This document shows, in pieces, positions 16,445 through 23,614 of a DNA stretch of 64,000 nt. Within the stretch, counting starts at the first letter, position 1, and each line of letters starts with the position of its first letter. A program made the translations under genes and the position numbers. The notes below the pieces were generated by a model, which saw only the letters and a program-made list of their open reading frames with translations, had not been told where the DNA came from and did no database searches. This DNA is from Lachnospiraceae bacterium. GTDB lineage: Bacteria > Bacillota > Clostridia > Lachnospirales > Lachnospiraceae. The stretch spans positions 108,291-172,290 of the forward strand of contig JAFPWO010000023.1 in the NCBI GenBank assembly GCA_017394885.1, written 5' to 3'.

Positions 16445-17409
16445 AAGAGATACCCGTACAGGAGATCTGCCCGGTGCGGATCGGACAGACGGAAAATAAA
16501 GAGGCCGCGACGGGCTGTACGGTCTTTGTCAGCCGGGAGGGGATGATCGCCGGCCTGGACGTGCGCGGCGGCGGCCCGGCGTCCCGGGAGAGCGAGCTCT
16601 TAAAGCCGCTCGCGGCGGCGCATCAGATCCATGCTATCGTGCTCGCCGGCGGAAGTGCGTTCGGGCTCGGCGCGGCCGGCGGCGTGATGCGGTATCTGGA
16701 GGAGCGCGGCGTCGGGTACGACGTCGGCGTGACCAAAGTGCCGCTCGTGGTACAGTCGGATCTTTTCGATCTGACGGTAGGCGATCCTTTCACCAGGCCG
16801 GATGAGGCCATGGGTTATGAAGCGGCCCGGCTCGCCTGGGAAGCGCCGAATTACCGGGACGGGAATTTCGGGGCCGGATGCGGCGCGACCGTGGGGAAGC
16901 TCGCCGGGATGGAGACCTGCATGAAAACAGGGATCGGAAGCTTTGCCGTGCAGCTCGGAGAACTGAAGATCGGCGCCGTGGCGGCGCTGAATGCGCTCGG
17001 GGATGTGTTTGACTGGAAAACGGGCCGGCAAATCGCGGGCCTGCTGACCGCAGACCGGAAAGCTTTCGCGGATACTGCGGCACTGATGCGGCAGAACACG
17101 GAGATCGTGGAGAACCGCTTCACCGGCAATACGACGCTGGGCGTGGTCCTGACTAACGCAGCCTTTACCAAAGCCCAGCTCTGCAAGATCGCCTCGATGG
17201 CGCAGGACGGCCTTGCCCGGTCTGTCCGGCCGGTGCATACCTCCGCGGACGGCGACAGCATCTATGCCGTATCCGCCGGGACGGTGCAGGCGGATACGGA
17301 TCTGGCCGGCGTGCTGGCTGCGGAAGTCATCAGCGAAGCGATTTCCCGGGCGGTACGGGCGGCAGAAAGCGCTTACGGCTTTCCGGCTGCGGCGGACCTG
17401 ACGTTCTGA
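16441..17409 (+). CDS. P1 family peptidase (DmpA/BapA-like)
   Basis: A 322-residue Ntn-hydrolase-fold aminopeptidase of family P1 (S58). Conserved blocks are GLDVRGGGPASRES, the long Gly-rich helix start IVLAGGSAFGLGAAGGV, DGNFGAGCGATVGK and GAVAALNALGDVFD. A likely self-cleavage and nucleophile site is the Thr of GNTTLGVVLTNA; this assignment is by pattern. Family members release N-terminal amino acids, often D- or beta-residues, after autocatalytic splitting. It overlaps the SGNH gene by 4 bases and is followed 22 bases later by an Ldh-type dehydrogenase, suggesting a three-gene operon. Confidence 0.88.
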   Translation: MKEIPVQEICPVRIGQTENKEAATGCTVFVSREGMIAGLDVRGGGPASRESELLKPLAAAHQIHAIVLAGGSAFGLGAAGGVMRYLEERGVGYDVGVTKVPLVVQSDLFDLTVGDPFTRPDEAMGYEAARLAWEAPNYRDGNFGAGCGATVGKLAGMETCMKTGIGSFAVQLGELKIGAVAALNALGDVFDWKTGRQIAGLLTADRKAFADTAALMRQNTEIVENRFTGNTTLGVVLTNAAFTKAQLCKIASMAQDGLARSVRPVHTSADGDSIYAVSAGTVQADTDLAGVLAAEVISEAISRAVRAAESAYGFPAAADLTF

Positions 17410-17431
17410 TTTTTCGGAGAAGGAGAAACTT

Positions 17432-18463
17432 ATGGCGCACTTTTCTGTTCGGGAACTAAAAGACTACTGCGAAAAACTGATGATGTCATACGGTGTCGAT
17501 GCGGACTGCGCGGAGACGGTCGCGGCGATGCTGATGGACGCCGAACTCACCGGCGTCGGCACCCACGGGGTCAGCCGGCTTCCCATCTATCTGGAACGGA
17601 TAAAAAGAGGGCTGGTTTCCTGTCATAATGAGGCGAAGATCCTTCGGGAAAGTCCTTCTGCCGCCGCGATCGACGCGGGAAACAGCTTAGGCGCGGTCGG
17701 CGCGAAGTTCGCCATGGAGACCTGCATCCGGAAGGCAAGAGAGACTGGCTGCTGCTTTGCGACAGTCAAGGGCTCCAATCATTTCGGGCATGCGGCCTAC
17801 TATACCCGTATGGCCGCCCGCGAAGGCCTGATCGGCTTCTGCTGCACCAATCTGACCGCGAAGATCGCGCCGCACGGGGCAGCGCAGCCGTATATGGGGA
17901 CCGATCCGATCTCGGTCGCAGTTCCTTCCGACGGCTTTCCCGTCGTCCTGGATATGACGCCGTCGATCGTAGCGCTGGGGAAACTGATCCTGGCCCAGAA
18001 GCTGGGGAAGGAGATCCCTCTCGGCTGGGCGCTGGATAAGGACGGTCAGCCGACCACGGATCCCGCGGCCGGCCGTGCCGGCTCTTTGATCCCGATCGGC
18101 GGCCCGAAGGGCAGCGGCCTGGCTATTATGGTGGAGATCCTGGCCGGAGTCCTTTCCGGCGCGGGGACAGCCACCCACTTAAATGATCTGTATGAATTCG
18201 AAGGCCCGCAGGGCGTCGGACACTTTGTCGGCGCGCTGGACGTTTCTTCTTTTATGAATCCGGCAGCGTTCCGCGCGGCGGTATCCGCGATGGCTGCGGA
18301 GATCAAGGCACTGAAAAAAGCCGGGGATACGCAGGAGATCCTGCTCCCCGGGGAGCGCGCGGCGAAAAGCGCGCAGGCGAAAATGATAAGCGGGATCGAT
18401 GTTCCCGACACGGTCTGGCAGGAGCTGGCGCAGCTAGGCCGGGAGAAAGGACTGGAGATCTGA
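17432..18463 (+). CDS. Ldh family oxidoreductase (malate/L-lactate dehydrogenase type 2)
   Basis: A 343-residue NAD(P)-dependent dehydrogenase of the LDH2/MDG2 family, distinct from the Rossmann-fold LDH. Family marks are TGVGTHGVSRLPIYLERI, KGSNHFGHAAYYTRMA with the catalytic His, GTDPISVAVPS, the PIGGPKGSGLAIMVEILAGVLSG block and a late FVGALDVSSFMNP. Substrates in the family include malate, lactate, ureidoglycolate and delta-piperidine/pyrroline carboxylates. Given the OCD cluster nearby a cyclic imine is possible, but this is only contextual. AAGGAG precedes the ATG and a terminator follows at 18471. Confidence 0.9.
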   Translation: MAHFSVRELKDYCEKLMMSYGVDADCAETVAAMLMDAELTGVGTHGVSRLPIYLERIKRGLVSCHNEAKILRESPSAAAIDAGNSLGAVGAKFAMETCIRKARETGCCFATVKGSNHFGHAAYYTRMAAREGLIGFCCTNLTAKIAPHGAAQPYMGTDPISVAVPSDGFPVVLDMTPSIVALGKLILAQKLGKEIPLGWALDKDGQPTTDPAAGRAGSLIPIGGPKGSGLAIMVEILAGVLSGAGTATHLNDLYEFEGPQGVGHFVGALDVSSFMNPAAFRAAVSAMAAEIKALKKAGDTQEILLPGERAAKSAQAKMISGIDVPDTVWQELAQLGREKGLEI

Positions 18464-18470
18464 ATAACAG

Positions 18471-18497
18471 AAAAACCACGGAAATCCGCGGTTTTTT
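18471..18497. terminator. Bidirectional hairpin terminator
   Basis: Arms AAAAACCACGG and CCGCGGTTTTT (one mismatch) around AAAT, flanked by A and T runs, so it can work on both strands. It ends the Ldh operon. It also lies directly beyond the tRNA-Leu 3' end fragment and is probably the original terminator of tRNA-Leu. Confidence 0.75.
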
Positions 18498-18502
18498 ACT
18501 TG

Positions 18503-18526
18503 TGCCGGTGGCGGGACTCGAACCCG
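18503..18526 (-). other. Attachment site copy (tRNA-Leu 3' fragment)
   Basis: 24 bases identical to the 3' part of the intact tRNA-Leu at 21102-21125 (discriminator, acceptor 3' strand and T-arm). No other tRNA sequence follows, so this is the displaced att copy and not a gene. Confidence 0.9.
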
Positions 18527-18575
18527 TAACCAAAATGGCATTCCATGAGATAATACCTACAGATTCGAACATTGC

Positions 18576-18586
18576 CGTGTGAACTT
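18576..18586 (+). repeat. Putative integrase arm site, left end
   Basis: CGTGTGAACTT, a perfect match to the two tandem copies at 20953-20974; a related TTGTGAACT follows at 18588-18596. Position just inside the att core and next to int suggests an arm-type binding site. Confidence 0.5.
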
Positions 18587-18595
18587 ATTGTGAAC

Positions 18596-19330
18596 TCAGA
18601 CCAATTTTTTCTCAAAATATTGGTTAATTGCGGCAGTGTCTTTGTCCACTTCGTCACCGATCTGGTTGATGTAAACACGCTTCATCATGGAGTCCCCGGC
18701 CCATCCTCCGCGGGCCTTGATCGCTTCGACAGACGCACCGATCGAGGAGCTCGCGGCAATGGATGCAGCATAGTGCCGGAGGTCGTGAAAACGGAAATGC
18801 GGGACGTCAGCTTTGTCCAAAAGTTTGATGAATCGATCGGAGAGCTGCTTCAGGTTAAGGTTGATCACACGGCCTTCCTGTGGCAGCTCTTTCATTACGA
18901 ATTCCGGCAGGATGATCGTCCGATTGGACGCTTCCGTTTTCGGCGGTTTGATCACGTATTCCCCTTTGGATGTGCGGACCATTGATTTGGTGATCCGTAC
19001 AGTGTTCTTTTTGAAGTCGAGATCTTCAGCTGTCAGAGCGGCGATCTCCCCGCGGCGCATCATCCCGACAGCGCCCAGGAGGATCGCACGGTGCAGCTCT
19101 GTCCCCTCCGAGAGTTTGAGAATGGTTTTTATATCATCCGTTGATGGAGTGTAGAGATTCGGCTTTTTACGCTGCGGGAGCTTGACGTTAAACTTCAGCT
19201 CCGGCGCAAACATGTTGACGGCAGCCGTGAATAAGCCATAGCCGTTTTTGACGGTCTTGGCCGAGTGTGTCCTGGATAATTCAGAGATCCAGCCCTGGAT
19301 CCGGGAAGAGTTCAGAGCAGTAAGGCGCAC
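18596..19330 (-). pseudogene. Tyrosine-type phage integrase, N-terminally truncated
   Basis: The catalytic domain is complete: first Arg in GAVGMMRRGEIAALT, Lys near VRITKSMVRTSKG, the HxxR box HDLRHYAAS, Trp in RGGWAGDSM, and the nucleophile Tyr in MKRVYIN. The core-binding domain begins abruptly at about LNSSRIQGWISELS; the arm-binding N-terminus is missing. The open frame continues upstream into the out-of-frame scaffold gene to 19408, so the first roughly 30 residues of that frame are artefactual. It lies 70 bases inside the left att copy, as expected for int. It is non-functional because of the deletion, although the recombinase chemistry residues are intact. Confidence 0.88.
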
Positions 19331-19580
19331 GGAAGCGATCGACCTCGGCTTTCTCGTAGCCTTGCACCTTCTCCTGCAGGTCCTTGATCTTCTGAGCGTC
19401 GCCTTCACTGCCTTTGATTGATTCGTTCAGGGTCTGGATCTGATTGTTTGCCTCGTCCAGCTTTGCCTGGATTGCTGCGGCTTTGTCCTTCTCTTTCTGG
19501 ACATCTTTGCCGCTCTCCGCCTGGATCTTCCCGATCTGCTCGTCAGTCAGTCCCAGCTCCTTAAGGAATTCTGTCTTCAT
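19330..19580 (-). pseudogene. Phage minor structural GP20-like scaffold protein, N-terminal stub
   Basis: The start MKTEFLKELGLTDEQIGKI at 19580, with AGGAGAAG upstream, is typical of Phage_GP20 scaffolding proteins, followed by a charged coiled coil (KDKAAAIQAKLDEANNQIQ). After about KAEVD the frame enters antisense integrase sequence and stops at 19281, so only about 80 residues of the usual 150 to 200 are genuine. The breakpoint lies roughly between 19315 and 19345. In phages this protein guides capsid assembly and follows the minor head gene, as here. Confidence 0.75.
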
Positions 19581-19672
19581 GTTTCTTCTCCTCTCTAAAG
19601 CGTTTTAGGTGGTTGCTTTATCACCTGAGTTCCTCCCGTTTTAGGTCTGAGAGCTGACCAATAAAAAACCGC

Positions 19673-20302
19673 CTACGGAATCGGGGCCACGTTCGGGTTC
19701 TCCCAATCCGCCTGCGGGTTTTTGCTGTAGTATTCTGTTCGCCTCGGCTCCATAGAGGCGTTTAAGATTGAATCATCTCCGATGTGCTGCACCGTGGACG
19801 GGATCGTCGTCAGCCAACGTATCTTATGCCCTTCAGCTGCAAGCCGGATCGATGTATCGTCCGGGATATCGCCTTTCGGATGGGCTGAGCGCACCCACCT
19901 GTCCCATAATGGGATGAACCACACCGGGACCACGATCGCCTGCCCGGAAATAAACTGGCTCCGGATGTATGGTGTCGGTAGACTGTCCAGGATCGGCCCT
20001 CGCTTCAGGTAGTTATACGGGAACAAGCCGAGGATCTCATCCGGGTGCGCTTTCACGATCCGCTGCAGGATCTCGAAGAAGTTGTCGCACAACTCAACGT
20101 CGTCCTGCAGCACAAGCCAGTGCGTCTCTCCCTCCTCCAGCGGGGCCAGGAACGCTTTCCGGCACGTATAAAGGGAAGGATAACAGCCATGATCCTTCCC
20201 ATACAAGTCATCTATGTGTATATGCGCTCCTGGGAGCTTCGCTGCGTTCTCCTGCATGTTGGCCATGCGGGGATGCACGCCGTAGATGTGGATGCCGATC
20301 AT
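19673..20302 (-). CDS. Phage-encoded glycosyltransferase-like protein (GT25-like pattern)
   Basis: A 209-residue protein starting MIGIHIYGVHPRM at 20302, with ACGGAGAA eight bases upstream; a longer frame to 20383 lacks a ribosome site. The block THWLVLQDDVELCDNFFEIL contains a DD pair at the end of a strand, as in GT25-like galactosyltransferases, and STIPSTVQHIGDDS resembles their late loop. It lies between the capsid-tail fragment and the scaffold stub. Small glycosyltransferases in phage head modules may modify virion or host sugars. It appears intact within the wreck, though expression is uncertain. Confidence 0.65.
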   Translation of the reverse strand: MIGIHIYGVHPRMANMQENAAKLPGAHIHIDDLYGKDHGCYPSLYTCRKAFLAPLEEGETHWLVLQDDVELCDNFFEILQRIVKAHPDEILGLFPYNYLKRGPILDSLPTPYIRSQFISGQAIVVPVWFIPLWDRWVRSAHPKGDIPDDTSIRLAAEGHKIRWLTTIPSTVQHIGDDSILNASMEPRRTEYYSKNPQADWENPNVAPIP

Positions 20303-20401
20303 ATATAAATTTCTCCGTAACCCTTGACATGAGGGGAAGGCTGTGGCATATTGTAGGCGAAGTGAGATGAACCCCTGGTTCACTTGAGCGAGGGCGGCAT
20401 C

Positions 20402-20926
20402 TCACTTTTTATTGATCCTGTATACGACATACCGATCATTTTTCTTTACGATCAGATCAAAAACTCCCTTGCTCTTTTTTACAGCTTTTTCGACAGCCAA
20501 CCGCGAGCCATCTTCAAAAGAATAACCGCATTGTGAAAGGTCAACAATTAACCCGCCTGCGCTTTTTCCTCTGGACGATGAGAAAATCTGTTTTATCCCA
20601 TGACCAATTCGTTTCTCCAGTGTGTTGTGGTTGGTTTTGTCCGGCGTTTTTAAATCCCACAACTTATTCCGCCATATATAGTCCGGAGAGAGTGCTCGCC
20701 CTTCTTCATTAAGCGCTTCAATATCACCACCGAAAACATCATGGAGCCAATCCTGCATGTTCAGTTCTTCGCTTCTGTCTATCCTGCTACTGTGGAAATA
20801 GCCGTCTTCCTGATACTTGTCACCAATCCCTGGTACGAGACCTGGTACACCGGAAAATCCGGCTGGGCGAGCGGAAAGTATATCAAACGTTGCAACTAAT
20901 TTGCAACTAAACTTGCTATGTTGCAA
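20402..20926 (-). pseudogene. C-terminal toxin/nuclease-like domain of a phage minor head protein (CdiA-CT-like), remnant
   Basis: A 174-codon open frame whose useful part is from about GLVPGIGDKYQEDGYFHSS to the end. It contains SPDYIWRNKLWDLKTP, a PD...DxK pattern, followed by TLEKRIGHGIKQIF and a final strand YVVYRINKK. This order matches CdiA C-terminal-type nuclease domains often attached to MuF-like minor head proteins. The head-morphogenesis part is absent: upstream the frame runs into repeated TTGCAA motifs at the prophage end, so its first 30 or so residues are artefactual. No immunity gene is visible. It is probably dead, although the toxin domain itself looks whole. Confidence 0.6.
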
Positions 20927-20952
20927 TTATGTTGCAATAGTGGCCCGAATTT

Positions 20953-20974
20953 CGTGTGAACTTCGTGTGAACTT
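20953..20974 (+). repeat. Two tandem 11-bp putative integrase arm sites, right end
   Basis: CGTGTGAACTT twice head to tail. The same 11-mer occurs at 18576-18586 near the other end, in the same orientation. Just left of it (20894-20938) are four variants of TTGCAAYTA, whose role is unclear. Confidence 0.5.
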
Positions 20975-21066
20975 TTGCCACAAATACCTGCGTTTTACCC
21001 TCAGAAAGCTGCGGACCACCCTCAATTATCTGCGTGCAGAAACGCTGATATTTCAAAGGGAAATGA

Positions 21067-21092
21067 CAAAAACCACGCAATAGCGTGGTTTC
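21067..21092 (-). terminator. Terminator now serving tRNA-Leu
   Basis: Perfect 9-bp stem AAACCACGC/GCGTGGTTT around a 4-base loop, followed on the minus strand by a T-rich tail. It lies 10 bases after the tRNA, inside the prophage, so it was supplied by the element. Confidence 0.75.
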
Positions 21093-21101
21093 CGTAAAAA
21101 A

Positions 21102-21185
21102 TGCCGGTGGCGGGACTCGAACCCGCACGCCATCGCTGGCAATGGATTTTGAGTCCACCTCGTCTACCAATTCCAACACACCGGC
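21102..21185 (-). tRNA. tRNA-Leu (anticodon CAA)
   Basis: 84 bases on the minus strand. Acceptor GCCGGTG pairs with CACCGGC, discriminator A; the anticodon loop CTCAAAA gives anticodon CAA (reads UUG); a long variable arm (TGCCAGCGATGGCG) is as expected for leucine; the T-arm is GCGGGTTCGAGTCCCGC. CCA is not encoded. Its 3' 24 bases are the attachment core of the prophage remnant. Confidence 0.93.
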
Positions 21186-21238
21186 ATAACGCTAATATTA
21201 TATCAGCGTTTTTTGAATTGTCAAGATTTTTCGGCGGC

Positions 21239-21976
21239 CTACAGGATGAATCCGCCGTCCACGCCGAGTACCTGGCCGGTAATAAAAGAGGCCTTATCAC
21301 TCCCCAGAAATGCGGCGGCTTCCGCAATGTCCTCCGGCCTTCCCAGCCGTCCGAGCGGCGTCATGGCGGCAAGCTCCGCCAGGGTTTCTTCCCCCAGCAC
21401 CTTTACCATATCGGTATCGAGCACGCCCGGCGCAACGCAGTTGACGCGGATCCCCGAAGGCGCGAGCTCCGCGGCGAGCGACCGTGTCAGCCCGATGATC
21501 GCGTGCTTCGTCGCGCTGTAGGCAGCTTCGCAGGAAGCCCCGTGCTGCCCCCAGATGGAGGAAATATTGACGATCGCGCCGCTCTTTTCGTGCAGCATAT
21601 CCGGCAGCACGGCCTGGATCGTGTTGCGCATCCCGCCGAGATTGACGGCAAAGTAGCGGTTCCACATGGCGTCGTCCACATCCTGGAACAGTGCCTGCCC
21701 GGCAATGCCCGCGTTGTTGACCAGCAGCGTGACCGGGCCGAAGCGCTCCTTTATTTCCCGGACCATGGCATCCACGGCTTCCCGGTCTGCCACGTCTGCC
21801 CGGAAGGCAAAGCAGGAACAGCCGTTATCCGAAAGCCGGCGGACCAGTTCCTCCGCCTTTTCCTTTTGCTCGATATAATTGATGCAGAGACAGTAGCCTT
21901 CCTCCGCCAGCCTTTCGGCGATAGCCCGGCCGATCCCCCGGGATGAGCCGGTCACAAGGGCGATTTTCGCTTTCAT
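21239..21976 (-). CDS. SDR family oxidoreductase (FabG-like, possibly EF-P 5-aminopentanone reductase)
   Basis: A 245-residue classical short-chain dehydrogenase. It has the cofactor motif TGSSRGIGRAIA, NNAG at LLVNNAGIAG, catalytic Ser in NISSIW, and YSATK (Tyr and Lys). The combination SSIWGQHGASCEAAYS is characteristic of the YmfI-type EF-P 5-aminopentanone reductases as I recall them, rather than FabG. No efp gene is in the window. The end SFITGQVLGVDGGFIL is standard. The ATG overlaps the stop of the upstream GNAT gene by 4 bases, so both are likely coupled. It is transcribed toward tRNA-Leu. Confidence 0.88.
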   Translation of the reverse strand: MKAKIALVTGSSRGIGRAIAERLAEEGYCLCINYIEQKEKAEELVRRLSDNGCSCFAFRADVADREAVDAMVREIKERFGPVTLLVNNAGIAGQALFQDVDDAMWNRYFAVNLGGMRNTIQAVLPDMLHEKSGAIVNISSIWGQHGASCEAAYSATKHAIIGLTRSLAAELAPSGIRVNCVAPGVLDTDMVKVLGEETLAELAAMTPLGRLGRPEDIAEAAAFLGSDKASFITGQVLGVDGGFIL

Positions 21977-22455
21977 CGGGATTCCTCCAGTATCTCTTCC
22001 ATGCAGATCTTCTGCGGCGCCATGCCGAGCCTCTCATAGAAGCGAAGCGCGGTTTCGTTAAAAGACCAGACGAAAAGTGTCAGATTGTAGCATTCGCTGC
22101 GGCGGGCAAAGTCCCGCGCGAAATCCATCAGCGCGCGGCCGACGTGCTTCCCCCTCGCGCTTTCGTCCACGCAAAGATCATCGATGTACAGGGTCTTCCG
22201 CTCAATGTGGACGGAGTCCTCCGGCGTGCTTTCGAAACGGCAGAAGAGATGCCCGAGGATGCTTCCGCTTTCCTCCGCCACGAAGATGGGAGACGAGTCG
22301 CTGCCAAGCAGCGGCAGGAGGGTCTCTTCCGTATATTTGGTTCCTCTTTTAAACAGATCCGGACGGCCTTCGTGATGCAGCCCGCCGACCTGACGCAGGA
22401 GAGAGAGGATCGCGGGGATATCGCCCGATACGGCGCGGCGTATATTCATAAACAA
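21973..22455 (-). CDS. GNAT family N-acetyltransferase
   Basis: A 160-residue protein starting MNIRRAVSGDIPAILSLLRQVGGLHH. The acetyl-CoA-binding part is LYIDDLCVDESARGKHVGRALMDFARDFA (R-G-K-H-V-G-R-A, the Q/RxxGxG/A-type loop), followed by CYNLTLFVWSFNETALRFYERLGM, a strong GNAT signature. The acceptor is unknown. The gene sits 23 bases downstream of birA and overlaps the SDR gene by 4 bases, so birA, this gene and the SDR may share a transcript. Confidence 0.92.
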   Translation of the reverse strand: MFMNIRRAVSGDIPAILSLLRQVGGLHHEGRPDLFKRGTKYTEETLLPLLGSDSSPIFVAEESGSILGHLFCRFESTPEDSVHIERKTLYIDDLCVDESARGKHVGRALMDFARDFARRSECYNLTLFVWSFNETALRFYERLGMAPQKICMEEILEESR

Positions 22456-22478
22456 CCTCTTTTCGTAAAACAGTATAT

Positions 22479-23468
22479 CTACCGGATGTAGCCGAACAGG
22501 CCGCGCACGGAGACCTCGCCGGCGTTTACAGCCTCCCGGGTCCCGTCCGGATAGCGGACGAGCAGGCGGAAATCTTCATCGACCGATTCGGCAAAGGCCT
22601 CGGTCTCCCGGCCGTCGCGGATGAGCCTAACCTCCCGGCCTAGATTCAGGCAGCGCCGGACGTACCGGCTGTGATAGTCCCGTCCGCCCGCCAGCCAGGC
22701 TTCCATCATGGCGTCCAGCTCATTGATGAGGGCGGCGGCCAGGGCCGGTCGGCTGACGGTTTCTCCGGATTGTTCCAGCAAACTTGTGGCAATATCCCTT
22801 ACGTCCGGCGGAAAATCCTCCGGCTGCTGGCTGACGTTGATTCCCATGCCGGCCACGACATAGTCCAGCGCGCCGGTCTCGGCCTCGATTGACATTTCCG
22901 TCAGGATCCCGCAGAGCTTTTTCCCGCCGGCGACAATGTCGTTGGGCCACTTGATGCCGGGCTTTACGGACGAGACCTGCCCGATGGCCTGGCAGACGGC
23001 GACCGCCGCGAAAGCCGTAAGGTTAACGGCCCGGGCCGGTTCGGTGTTCGGCCGGTAGAGCGCGCTCAGGTACAGCCCTTTTCCGGCCGGAGAGTAGAAG
23101 CTGCGGCCGCGCCGGCCCCTCCCGCCGGTCTGTTCGTCCGCGAGGATCATGGTTCCGTCCGGAGCTCCCTGCAGCGCGATCTTCTTGGCATAGGTATTGG
23201 TGGAATCGATGCTGTCGAAGCAGATCAGCCGATCGGCCCTGTCCTTGCGCAGAAGCGGCAGGATCGTCCCGGGGCTCAGGCGGTCCGGACTGCCGGCAAG
23301 CCGATAGCCCCTGCGAGTTGCGGCTTCTATGGCAAAGCCATCTGCCCGCAGCGCTTCGATCGCCTTCCAGACGGCCGCGCGGCTGACGCCGAGCGTCTGG
23401 CTGATCGCTTCTCCGGAAAGATAGGATCCCTCTTCCCGCATGAGCAGCGCAAGCACCTGTTCTTTCAT
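22479..23468 (-). CDS. birA: Bifunctional biotin ligase/biotin operon repressor BirA
   Basis: A 329-residue group II biotin protein ligase. The N-terminus is a winged helix (residues 1 to 60, YLSGEAISQTLGVSRAAVWKAIEALRADG). The ligase domain has the adenylation loop GGRGRRGRSFYSPAGKGLYLS, KWPNDIV with the catalytic Lys, and a C-terminal SH3-like cap ending EVSVRGLFGYIR. It attaches biotin to carboxylases and, charged with biotinyl-AMP, represses biotin genes. Two matching operators lie upstream (23521-23551 and 23570-23600), and the first covers its own promoter, predicting autoregulation. It is divergent from bioY. Confidence 0.96.
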   Translation of the reverse strand: MKEQVLALLMREEGSYLSGEAISQTLGVSRAAVWKAIEALRADGFAIEAATRRGYRLAGSPDRLSPGTILPLLRKDRADRLICFDSIDSTNTYAKKIALQGAPDGTMILADEQTGGRGRRGRSFYSPAGKGLYLSALYRPNTEPARAVNLTAFAAVAVCQAIGQVSSVKPGIKWPNDIVAGGKKLCGILTEMSIEAETGALDYVVAGMGINVSQQPEDFPPDVRDIATSLLEQSGETVSRPALAAALINELDAMMEAWLAGGRDYHSRYVRRCLNLGREVRLIRDGRETEAFAESVDEDFRLLVRYPDGTREAVNAGEVSVRGLFGYIR

Positions 23469-23498
23469 TCGACGCCTCCTTTCCTCCTTTACGGCTTT

Positions 23499-23527
23499 AC
23501 TGTAGCGTACTTTTGAGAAAATGTAAA
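23499..23527 (-). promoter_or_regulatory. birA promoter
   Basis: Minus strand TTTACA (23522-23527), 17-base spacer, TACAGT (23499-23504). The -35 is inside BirA operator 1. Confidence 0.6.
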
Positions 23528-23551
23528 CCGAAACAGCAGAACGGTTGACAA
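23521..23551. promoter_or_regulatory. BirA operator 1
   Basis: ATGTAAACC, 13 bases, GGTTGACAA: an imperfect inverted repeat of the Firmicutes BirA type (TTGTAAAC-N15-GTTTACAA). It overlaps the -35 of birA and the -35 of bioY. Confidence 0.8.
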
Positions 23552-23573
23552 AAAGCCGATGACGCGCTATTGT
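23545..23573 (+). promoter_or_regulatory. bioY promoter
   Basis: Perfect TTGACA (23545-23550), 17-base spacer, TATTGT (23568-23573). The -35 lies in operator 1 and the -10 in operator 2. Confidence 0.7.
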
Positions 23574-23600
23574 AAACCTATTCTACAAAATGGTTTACAA
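23570..23600. promoter_or_regulatory. BirA operator 2
   Basis: TTGTAAACC, 13 bases, GGTTTACAA: a perfect inverted repeat covering the bioY -10 and initiation region. Confidence 0.88.
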
Positions 23601-23614
23601 TGGGGGGTGCGCGC

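Larger units (their letters stand above)
18503..21125. mobile_element. Collapsed prophage integrated in tRNA-Leu(CAA)
   Basis: About 2.6 kb bounded by a perfect 24-bp direct repeat (18503-18526 and 21102-21125) that equals the 3' end of tRNA-Leu including the T-arm. Inside, on the minus strand from right to left, are a toxin-like capsid-protein tail, a glycosyltransferase, a scaffold-protein N-terminus and a tyrosine integrase lacking its N-terminus. This order (minor head protein, then scaffold) is that of siphophage head modules, while everything else is gone, so at least two deletions are needed. Base composition is lower in GC than the flanks. It cannot be an active phage. Confidence 0.88.

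Noticed and set aside
18503..18526. A second tRNA at the left prophage end
   Set aside because: Only the 24 bases of the 3' part are present; no anticodon arm or 5' acceptor strand follows.
20303..20401. Terminator from the inverted repeat AGTGAGATG ... CATCTCACT between toxin tail and glycosyltransferase
   Set aside because: The loop is over 30 bases and no T run follows in the direction of transcription; left unassigned.
20894..20938. Replication origin iterons from repeated TTGCAA motifs
   Set aside because: Only four imperfect copies at a prophage end, no replication gene; more likely integration or excision related.
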